Assembly (NCBI GenBank): GCA_902805985.1
Contig: CADCUW010000530.1
Coordinates: 1 to 11,230, forward strand
Length of the DNA stretch: 11,230 bases
Source of the DNA: an uncultured Rubrobacteraceae bacterium
Lineage (GTDB): Bacteria > Actinomycetota > Rubrobacteria > Rubrobacterales > Rubrobacteraceae
Direction: 5' to 3'
In this document: in pieces, positions 1-5,200 of the stretch
Layout of the letters: every line of letters begins with the position of its first letter
Position numbering within the stretch: the first letter of the stretch is position 1
Position numbers and translations under genes: made by a program
Notes under the pieces: model-generated
Database searches by the model: none
What the model was told of the DNA's origin: nothing
Seen by the model: only the letters and a program-made list of their open reading frames with translations

Positions 1-123
1 GGCGTAGCCGTAGGCGCGGGCGTACAACCGGGTTGCGCCTTGCGTGATGAGCACCGCGCCGGAGAACAGATCCTGGGCGGCTCGGTGCCTAAAATACTCG
101 TCCAGTACGTCCATCCAACGCAT
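1..123 (-). CDS. Beta-lactamase family serine hydrolase, N-terminal 41 codons only
   Basis: The minus strand opens with ATG at 123-121 and runs off the left edge without a stop. It reads MRWMDVLDEYFRHRAAQ, then DLFSGAVLITQG and a segment ending YARAYGYA. The pattern F-S-G-A-V-L followed by a basic/aromatic stretch and AYGYA is the usual beginning of the class C beta-lactamase/penicillin-binding-like hydrolase family (esterases, D-aminopeptidases and similar). The catalytic SxxK would lie about 20-30 residues further on, outside the window, so activity and substrate cannot be judged. No signal peptide is seen, so a cytoplasmic enzyme is likely if the start is right. The ATG has a purine-rich AAGGA site about 9 nt upstream. 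A second in-frame ATG three codons later is a possible alternative. Upstream lies transposase debris. Confidence 0.7.
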   Translation of the reverse strand, partial: MRWMDVLDEYFRHRAAQDLFSGAVLITQGATRLYARAYGYA

Positions 124-245
124 GACGACGTCCTTCCCAAACGCTCCATCGTGCTCCGGTAACCTTTGACACCGCCGTGGAGGAGAGCCGGGGGCTGCGA
201 TGCCCCTTCCAAGCAACACGGCCACACCTTCAAACGATCGCAGCA

Positions 246-275
246 ATTACTGGCGCGTATTGCGTAGCCTGTCAA
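246..275 (-). promoter_or_regulatory. Candidate promoter reading toward the serine hydrolase gene
   Basis: On the minus strand a perfect TTGACA (plus positions 270-275) is followed after 18 nt by AGTAAT (246-251), a 4/6 match to a -10 box. It lies about 120 nt upstream of the hydrolase start and about 50 nt beyond the stop of the transposase remnant. It may therefore lie at or near the former insertion-sequence end. The rest of 124-245 holds no gene. It does contain a small inverted repeat, GGGGC-6 nt-GCCCC (191-206), in what would be the leader. The weak -10 keeps confidence low. Confidence 0.3.
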
Positions 276-327
276 TCCAGGCAAGGCGAACTTCCAAGAA
301 GCCCCTCGGAAAACCGTCTGAAAGCCC

Positions 328-663
328 TCACGAGTGGGCCGATCGCCTCGCCATACCGCGGCTCATCGCCGCGTAGATGAAGGCTTCCCCGCTCTCCGGC
401 AGCCGCTCGTAGTCTTTGCTCATCCTCCTGTTCTGAGAGAGCCAGGGTAAGGTCCTCTCCACTATCCACCTCTTCGGCAAGAAGGGGCTCCTGGGGCCTT
501 TGTGCGGCATGAACCTCTCCGCGTCGATGGAACCCTCCTCCGGGGCTAGCTTCTTGGAGTGGCGCACGCTCTCTGCGGTCCAGCCCAGCGTCCTCTCCAC
601 CCAGCCGGCGCCCCTCTCTTGGCCGGTGTATCAGGCGTCCAGCCACAGGTGAGAGAGGCGCGG
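328..663 (-). pseudogene. IS5-type DDE transposase, C-terminal remnant with an in-frame TGA
   Basis: Read on the minus strand, homologous sequence begins near 663 with PRLSHLWLDA, meets TGA at 631-633, and continues in the same frame as [17 protein letters not shown]. It then continues to [19 protein letters not shown] and [18 protein letters not shown], with a stop at 328. The L-W-L-D-A-(G)-Y block carries the second catalytic Asp. The V-E-R-T...NRR block carries the catalytic Glu and the following basic residues of the IS5-type Y-R-E signature. The family normally has Gly where TGA now stands, so a single GGA-to-TGA change explains the stop. The N-terminal part with the first Asp is missing: upstream of about 664 the frame stops matching the family. 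The copy is doubly inactivated, and no complete pair of terminal inverted repeats can be found. Confidence 0.8.
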
Positions 664-772
664 TGGCCCGACAATCCATCCGGTCGGCCCGCACCACTAA
701 ACGTCCCGACTCGGGCCCCCGGGAAGAAACCGCGCGCCAGGGTCCATCAGTCGGACGGACTCTTCTGCGCCA

Positions 773-904
773 GTTGTCGGGGACCGCCGAGTGGTCGGTG
801 CGGTACGAGCCGAGCATCTCCGTCGGCTTCAGCCTCTCGGCTTCCGCGGTCGTTAGCTTCGGCCGGTCCCCGACGACGGCCACCTCGTACTCGTGCCGCT
901 CGCC
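773..904 (-). pseudogene. Possible fragment of a VanW/YoaR-like protein
   Basis: This minus-strand stretch reads ERHEYEVAVVGDRPKLT, then TAEAERLKPTEMLGSYRTD and HSAVPDN. The spacing of L-T-x-x-E-A with a later L-G-S-Y-x-T resembles the segment that precedes the VanW domain in YoaR-like cell-wall-associated proteins of Gram-positive bacteria. Past about 773 no frame continues with a VanW domain, and no start or export signal lies directly upstream, so only a scrap is present. It sits between a transposase remnant and a transporter scrap, which fits a patchwork left by insertions and deletions. The family assignment is from memory of the pattern and is weak. It may simply be an open stretch in GC-rich DNA. 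Confidence 0.25.
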
Positions 905-941
905 GCCGCTAATCCATGTAGGCCCAGTGACGGGGTTGCTG

Positions 942-1028
942 CACAAAGCCGGCGGTGCCGACCGCGAACGTGCCCAGTGCCGGCACGATCAAGAGACGGT
1001 ACACCTGCGCTAACCCCGTAGTATTAAG
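942..1028 (-). pseudogene. N-terminal scrap of an MFS-type transporter
   Basis: On the minus strand this stretch reads TTGLAQVYRLLIVPALG, then TFAVGTAGFV. That matches the beginning of drug/sugar efflux permeases of the major facilitator superfamily, where the first membrane helix typically reads LALGTFAxGTDGFV followed by AGLLP. Here the sequence changes after GFV to unrelated residues and stops at a TAG about ten codons later. Only the first transmembrane helix survives. It lies just beyond the stop codon of the SDR gene. An efflux gene next to a short-chain dehydrogenase and an AraC regulator would be an ordinary arrangement, so this may be the relic of a neighbouring gene truncated by the rearrangement. 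Confidence 0.4.
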
Positions 1029-1048
1029 AGCCGAACCGCCGCGCGGTC

Positions 1049-1813
1049 CTACAGGTCCTGCCCGCCCGAGACCTCGATACGCTGCGCGTTCGCCCAGCCC
1101 ATCTCGGGCGAGAGGAGCGACGCCACAACCCCGCCGACGTCCTCGGGAAGACCTGCGCGTCCGAGTGCCGTACGGGAGGCGACCATCTCGTTTGTCGCCA
1201 GGTCGCGCATCGCGCCGCCCCCGAAGTCGGTTACGATGCCCCCCGGCGCGATCGCGTTAACAGAGATCCGGCGCGGGCCGAGCTCCGCCGCCATGTACCT
1301 GGTCATCACCTCCACCGCGCCCTTGGCCGAGGCGTACGCCGCGAACCCCTGGTAGGTGACGCCGGCGCGCGTCAGGGCGCTTGAGACGTTGACGATGCGC
1401 CCGCCGTCGGCCATCAGCGGCAGGAGCCTCTGGGTCAGGAAGAACGGCCCCTTGACGTGCACGTCCATGATCTCGTCGAACTGCGCCTCGGTGGTGTCGG
1501 CGACGCTCGCGTACAGGCCCAGACCCGCGTTGTTGACCAGGAACCGGAACCGCTCGGCGCCCCACCCCCGCAACACGCCCCGCACCATCTCGGCGAAAGC
1601 CCCGAAGGCGCCGGCGTCACCCGCGTCGAGCGGCAGGGCGACCGCGCGGCGGCCCATCCTTTCCACCTCGGCCACCAGCGCCTCGGCTTCCGCCTCGCTG
1701 CTCCGGTAGGTGAAGACCACGTCTGCGCCGCGCCCGGCGACGCTCTGGACCACGTTCTTGCCGATTCCCCGGCTGCCGCCGGTGACGAGGGCGATGCTTC
1801 CGGATAGTTCCAC
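1049..1813 (-). CDS. SDR-family NAD(P)-dependent oxidoreductase (FabG-like)
   Basis: A 254-residue classical short-chain dehydrogenase/reductase, the usual length for the family. The cofactor-binding motif TGGSRGIG is at residues 11-18. Tyr36-Arg37 after the second strand suggests NADP preference by analogy with FabG-like enzymes. NNAG is at 94-97, the serine region NVSS at 142-145, and the catalytic YxxxK at Tyr160/Lys164. The tail with VNAIAPGGI and SGGQDL is typical of the 3-oxoacyl-ACP-reductase-like branch. Position 119, often the catalytic Asn, is His (DVHVKGPFF), a variant seen in many SDRs. The start is GTG at 1813, chosen because GGAGG ends 5 nt before it. The substrate cannot be named. 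It is monocistronic and divergent from a broken AraC-type regulator, which probably once controlled it. A promoter with an inverted repeat lies about 55-85 nt upstream. Confidence 0.9.
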   Translation of the reverse strand: MELSGSIALVTGGSRGIGKNVVQSVAGRGADVVFTYRSSEAEAEALVAEVERMGRRAVALPLDAGDAGAFGAFAEMVRGVLRGWGAERFRFLVNNAGLGLYASVADTTEAQFDEIMDVHVKGPFFLTQRLLPLMADGGRIVNVSSALTRAGVTYQGFAAYASAKGAVEVMTRYMAAELGPRRISVNAIAPGGIVTDFGGGAMRDLATNEMVASRTALGRAGLPEDVGGVVASLLSPEMGWANAQRIEVSGGQDL

Positions 1814-1868
1814 GACGACCTCCAGGGTGTGACGGGCCGGGTTGCCCAGGGTGATGCCAACGCGGATT

Positions 1869-1898
1869 AGTGTATGTGACGGTACATGGACTTATCAA
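1869..1898 (-). promoter_or_regulatory. Candidate promoter of the SDR gene with an operator-like inverted repeat
   Basis: On the minus strand TTGATA (plus 1893-1898, 5/6 match to the -35 consensus) and TACACT (plus 1869-1874, 4/6 match to -10) are 18 nt apart. Transcription would start near 1862 and give a leader of about 50 nt for the SDR gene. Between the boxes lies the inverted repeat ATGT-GACGGT-ACAT (1874-1887), well placed for a repressor or activator. The surrounding segment (about 1865-1935) is conspicuously AT-rich for this genome. It also contains AAAAAG (1904-1909) and CTTTTT (1923-1928) as a second inverted pair, as expected for a divergent control region. Confidence 0.5.
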
Positions 1899-2008
1899 TG
1901 ATTAAAAAGATCATATCGATACCTTTTTGCCTCACCAAATCACCGATCACGCTCCACTCAGCACCACAGGCGATTGATCTCCGGGTCCGTTCTCGGTACG
2001 TTGGGCGC

Positions 2009-2480
2009 ATGGATTTGCTCGCCGATGTGCTCGCTGTGTCAGGGGTCCGCGGCAACGTCGGGGCGCGGGTCGAGGCGGGTGAGGATCGGGGGGTTCGGAG
2101 GACGGGCATGCCCGGGGCGGCGTTTCACGCGGTCACCGCAGGTGTAGTGTGGCTCAGGCTGCCGGGTGAGCCACAGGGGAAGTTGATGCCGGGCGACGTA
2201 GTCCTCCTGTCGACCAGTACCGAACATACCCCGGCCAGCGACCCGGGCGCCGTGGCGCGTACGCGCGATGGCGAAGCTGCCGAGATAACCCGGGAAGATG
2301 GCTATCTCTACGGGTCGGCTTCGGTCAGGACCCGCATCCCGTGCACGCTACGAGCACGACCCCGCGGTCTCGACCCAGGTTCTGGCTTCGCTCCCCGGGA
2401 TCGTCCACTGCGAGCCCGTCGGACGTATGGATCCAACGGCTGACCTCGCAAGCGTGAAGATCCGCGCCGTCATGTGGTGA
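2009..2480 (+). pseudogene. AraC-family regulator, cupin sensor part only, frameshifted
   Basis: From ATG at 2009 the frame reads MDLLADVLAVSGVRGNVGAR, later GMPGAAFHAVTAGVVWLRLP and LMPGDVVLLSTSTEHTPAS. This is the cupin-type ligand-binding domain of AraC regulators found beside oxidoreductase genes in actinobacteria. After VRTRIPC (about 2344) the family continuation appears in another frame as YEHDPAVSTQVLASLPGIVH, beginning at 2349. That indicates a 1-nt insertion or 2-nt deletion close to 2348. Beyond about 2415 similarity is lost and the frame stops at 2480. The C-terminal pair of helix-turn-helix motifs that would bind DNA is absent. The gene is divergent from the SDR gene, as a regulator-target pair would be, so control of that gene by this protein has been lost. 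An upstream in-frame ATG at 1886 is probably not the original start. Confidence 0.75.
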
Positions 2481-2723
2481 CTCCAGCCCCGCCGCCCACT
2501 CCGAGTCGGCGACCACCGCCCACTGCACCCGCACTAAGGGCGGCGGATGCGCAGGGCGGGCTCTCGCATCTCCATATCTCCATGTCCATACTTCGACGGC
2601 CAGGGCGTGCCTGGCGGCCCATGGAGGTGGCCAATCATCGACGGGGCGACGACCACAATCGCCCGCTAATTGCAGCCCGTCCCTCGCAAAGCGTCGCCAT
2701 CGCCCTCCGCCGCCCGAGTTGGT
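2481..2723 (+). other. Gap without a recognisable gene
   Basis: This stretch follows the end of the AraC remnant and reaches the stop codon of the saccharopine-dehydrogenase-like gene. Short open frames exist on both strands, but none resembles a known family and none has a convincing ribosome-binding site. No strong hairpin followed by a T run was seen. It most likely represents decayed sequence that replaced the lost DNA-binding half of the regulator. Confidence 0.4.
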
Positions 2724-3773
2724 TCACACGCCCCTCGACCCCGGCGCCTGGGGCAAGCCTCCCTCCAGCTTCATGACCGCTCCGCCGATCTGCTCGAGGC
2801 GGGCGAAGTAGGCGGTGGGTTCGAGCAGCTGGTACGGGAAGTAGAGTCCGGGCGGGGTTGCCGGATCTCCATCGAGCCCGACGAGCCGTTCGAGAACCAT
2901 GGCGACCCCGAGGCCCGTCAGCGGCATCTGTCCCTCGGGATGGACGACCGCATGACGGGTGCGAAGCGGTCGGCCCGCATGATCCTCCCCGGCGAGTTCG
3001 ATGACGATCTCGGTCGACATCGCCTCGCCCCGGCGGCGGGTGGAGCTCACCCCGATCGCGAGATTGAATTGAACGTTCGGCGCGCCGGTCGCGGTCGCCA
3101 GGCCGACAACGTCATAGGGGGAGAAGGCGGAGGCCTCCATCTCGGTGCCGTCGACGGCGCGGAGCTTGGCCCTGGCATCGTCGCCAACGCGCCAGGCGTA
3201 AGCGCCGTCGCGGCGAACAAGCGCCGCGGGCATGGTCTTGGTCTGGCGCTCCAGGTCGGCTTCTGCCGCCGGACCGAAGGCATCCTGCTCATCGAGCAGC
3301 GCGCCGATGGCGATGTCGTGGACCCGGCCGAACGCCCTGGCGAACTCGAGTGTGGGAACGCTCGTGGCGCCCACAAGCCATTCCGTGCCGAGGACGACCG
3401 GCGCGGCGCCTGGGTCGTGTATGTAGGCCGCTACCTCGGGTCCGAGCTCGTTGATGCCCGGGGAGATGCTGATGTGCGGCACACCCCGCGACTGTGCGAA
3501 ACGGAGCCCGGCGACCCTCTCGTCCGTAAAGAAGACGGCGACGGCGCTTACCGGGCGCTCACCGAGGCCAAGGTCATCGGCGGCAAGGTCGAGCGCCACG
3601 CCCTCCACGCCGGCACCCACACCGCCGATCCCGGCCGCGGCTTCTTCAGCCCTGGCGAGGTTGCGCCCGCCGATCAGCAGCGGCGTATTGGGGTGGGCGT
3701 CGCGCAGGAACCGCGCCGTCCAACGACCAACAACGCCGGAACCGCCGGTGAGCAGAATGGGATCCGGTGACAT
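2724..3773 (-). CDS. Saccharopine-dehydrogenase-like NAD(P)-binding oxidoreductase
   Basis: A 349-residue protein beginning MSPDPILLTGGSGVVGRWTA. The GxxGxxG of a Rossmann fold spans residues 10-16. An SNARE-like arginine pattern (GGRNLARAEEAA) follows the second strand, as in saccharopine-dehydrogenase-like enzymes and related NAD(P)-dependent reductases. The middle has the family-style GVPHISISPGINELG, and the rest is an alpha/beta catalytic-type domain. No lysine-pathway genes lie nearby, so the true reaction is unknown; the label gives the fold, not the function. The start is ATG at 3773, because GAGGAGG ends 7 nt upstream and the Rossmann motif follows at the right distance. A longer in-frame start at 3818 would add 15 residues without a better site. 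The upstream region carries a 46-bp perfect palindrome about 120-170 nt from the start, a likely control element for this gene or a lost neighbour. Confidence 0.75.
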   Translation of the reverse strand: MSPDPILLTGGSGVVGRWTARFLRDAHPNTPLLIGGRNLARAEEAAAGIGGVGAGVEGVALDLAADDLGLGERPVSAVAVFFTDERVAGLRFAQSRGVPHISISPGINELGPEVAAYIHDPGAAPVVLGTEWLVGATSVPTLEFARAFGRVHDIAIGALLDEQDAFGPAAEADLERQTKTMPAALVRRDGAYAWRVGDDARAKLRAVDGTEMEASAFSPYDVVGLATATGAPNVQFNLAIGVSSTRRRGEAMSTEIVIELAGEDHAGRPLRTRHAVVHPEGQMPLTGLGVAMVLERLVGLDGDPATPPGLYFPYQLLEPTAYFARLEQIGGAVMKLEGGLPQAPGSRGV

Positions 3774-3895
3774 TGCCAAGCCTCCTCGTCTCACGCTAGC
3801 AGCCTGCGTCTGCTGCAAAAGCTCTCGCCTGCGCCCAGCTAAGCAAGCGGAGACCTTTCGCGCCTCTACCGTACAATTTACCCGAGATCATGTGT

Positions 3896-3941
3896 TCCCC
3901 CCAATATACGCCGTATCGCGATACGGCGTATATTGGGGGGA
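3896..3941. repeat. Perfect 46-bp palindrome, operator or cruciform candidate
   Basis: Two 23-nt arms meet with no spacer at 3918/3919. The half-site reads TCCCCCCAATATACGCCGTA then TCG, and the other half is its exact complement. The first mismatch on extension is 3895/3942. The core GTATCGCGATAC is the kind of dyad bound by a dimeric repressor, and nested half-sites (TATACG, CGTATA) could hold more than one dimer. On the plus strand TATATT (3929-3934) matches 5/6 of a -10 box inside the right arm. It would place a transcription start about 7 nt before an ATG at 3948, as in leaderless actinobacterial mRNAs, but that frame (42 codons) is not recognisable. On the minus strand the element precedes the oxidoreductase gene. 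No T run follows it, so it is not a standard terminator. Confidence 0.85.
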
Positions 3942-4416
3942 CGTCCGATGAGGGAGAACCGTCGAGACCCTTGCTTGCCTCGTCGGCGCGGCGGTGAGCT
4001 TCCGTGCGAGGACGCGGTGAGCCTGGTAGCCCCGGCCTCCCGCCCCCGCCCGCGCTCTGTGACTGGCGCCGACTGATGTACTGAGAGAGCGACGCGACGG
4101 TTCCCCGGAGCTGCGCCTGATCCCCGGTTGGCTCCGACGCGAAAAATGGCGCCTATGGTTCGTGGGAGAATTAGGATGAGGAGGCGATTAATAGAAGTAG
4201 CGAGAGGAGGGTAGGCGTGGTCGGCCCCGGCAGTACGAGAGGAAAGATCGCCCGTCGTGCCCCGGAAGAGAACGCGCCCATGGTCGGCTTCACGCGAGGG
4301 AGCCTCGTCGGAGTCCATCGAGGCCGGGCTCGCGGAGGTCCGCTCCCCGGCGGTGCCCGCTGTGGACGAGATCCTCGTGGATGGGGTAACGGTCTTCTAA
4401 CGGGGTCTCGAAGCCG
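3942..4416 (+). other. 475-base stretch with gene debris but no intact recognised gene
   Basis: Three short open stretches were seen. The first runs from ATG 3948 to TGA at 4076 (42 codons, starting MRENRRDP, rich in Arg and Pro). The second, 4063-4179, has no start codon near its beginning and ends GWLRREKWRLWFVGELG. The third has a GTG at 4217 preceded by an excellent GAGGAGG site at 6-nt spacing. That GTG frame runs to 4459 but looks like noise. A different frame over 4311-4400 reads ESIEAGLAEVRSPAVP then AVDEILVDGVTVF and stop, which looks like genuine protein. This suggests a small gene from 4217 to 4400 broken by a frameshift in between. I do not recognise any of these. The region may be the remains of a regulator once served by the palindrome. 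Confidence 0.45.
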
Positions 4417-5040
4417 GTGGCGGGAAGTGGCCTCGGGCCGGCCAGGCGGTTTCAGCTAGCGGTGTCCTTGACGAGGCGGCACGCGTTGTTCCGGTGGGCG
4501 AGCTTGCTGGTGGGCGCGCTTTCGGTGGTCGAGGGTATCCTCATCCTCTCGAATCCCGGTTACTACGACTATGACACTCTCAACGACCGTCTCGTCCTGG
4601 TCGTGGAAGGGGCGGCATTGCTCGCCTTCCTGGTGGCCCTCTCGGGCCTTCACGCCCGGCTGGCGACGGCTTACGGACGGGCGGGGACGGCCGGATTCAT
4701 CGCGACCTTCGTCGGCATCGCCCTGGCCGGCGCCGGGCACATCGTCGCGGTCCCGTTCTTCGACTTCCTCGACACCGGCGGAATGGTGTACCCGCTGTTC
4801 GCCCTGAAGCAGGGGATCTTACTTTTCGGTGGGCTCGTGTACGTCGCGGGGGCGATCCTCCTGAGCGCCGGTTACCTGCTGCTCTGCGGCGCCGCAGCCA
4901 GGACCGGAGGGCTGCCGATCTGGTGCGCTCTCGCGCTCGTCGCCGGGTTGGCGGGGCTATGGTTGGGGAACGCCGCGGGCTGGATCTTCTTCGGCCTGGC
5001 CTGGGCGTTCGTAGCGTACGCGCTACCACCCGAGAAGTGA
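4417..5040 (+). CDS. Unrecognised multi-pass integral membrane protein
   Basis: A frame of up to 207 residues with about six hydrophobic segments: roughly residues 27-45, 59-79, 90-113, 127-157 (long enough for one or two passes), 165-183 and 187-203. A polar loop with NPGYYDYDTLNDR follows the first segment, and FFDFLDTGG follows the third. I see no catalytic motif, cofactor site or transporter signature. It ends ALPPEK just before TGA. The start is uncertain. GTG at 4417 opens the frame, but GTG at 4462 directly precedes SLTRRHALFRW and the first membrane segment and gives a more natural positive-inside N-terminus. Neither has a strong ribosome-binding site. It is the only intact plus-strand gene and converges on recN. 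Codon use is like its neighbours. No function is proposed. Confidence 0.65.
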   Translation: MAGSGLGPARRFQLAVSLTRRHALFRWASLLVGALSVVEGILILSNPGYYDYDTLNDRLVLVVEGAALLAFLVALSGLHARLATAYGRAGTAGFIATFVGIALAGAGHIVAVPFFDFLDTGGMVYPLFALKQGILLFGGLVYVAGAILLSAGYLLLCGAAARTGGLPIWCALALVAGLAGLWLGNAAGWIFFGLAWAFVAYALPPEK

Positions 5041-5164
5041 GCTCAGCTCGTCGAGCCTCCCGGCGCCGCCCTCACACAGGGGTGAACCGCGCAGCAGTCC
5101 GGTTACAACTCGAGGATTGCTACGAGCGGGACGGCAGGAACCGAACGATCACGGGTTCAATCCG

Positions 5165-5186
5165 TTTGTAGTATTATGAGTACAAA
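5165..5186. repeat. Inverted repeat TTTGTA-10 nt-TACAAA
   Basis: Perfect 6-nt arms at 5165-5170 and 5181-5186 flank GTATTATGAG in an AT-rich patch just beyond the recN stop. The size and spacing suit a repressor operator, and the internal TATTAT could serve as a -10 box on the plus strand. However, it lies between two converging genes with no gene start to control. The arms are too AT-rich, and no T run follows, for a good terminator. The rest of the 160-base gap (5041-5200) holds nothing I can name. GGATTG (5114-5119) and CAATCC (5158-5163) could pair over a distance. Confidence 0.45.
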
Positions 5187-5200
5187 AGGGTGGATGGGGG

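Noticed and set aside
177..380. Plus-strand 67-codon frame near the left edge
   Set aside because: It has no ribosome-binding site, overlaps the end of the transposase remnant, and has no protein-like features.
272..660. The minus-strand frame continuing from the VanW-like scrap through the transposase region as one protein
   Set aside because: Over 328-660 the transposase motifs are in a different frame, so this part is a shadow and not a fusion protein.
2670..3770. Long plus-strand open frame of 366 codons
   Set aside because: It lies almost wholly antisense to the saccharopine-dehydrogenase-like gene, whose Rossmann motif and ribosome-binding site are clear. The plus frame is the usual high-GC mirror and resembles no family.
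3896..3941. The palindrome as a Rho-independent terminator
   Set aside because: No T run follows on either strand, and on both strands it lies upstream of coding or formerly coding sequence rather than after a stop codon.
5100..5165. T-loop-like GGGTTCAATCC suggesting a tRNA downstream of the membrane protein gene
   Set aside because: The stem on either side of the loop does not pair in the normal five-base pattern, and no acceptor, D or anticodon arms could be fitted around it.
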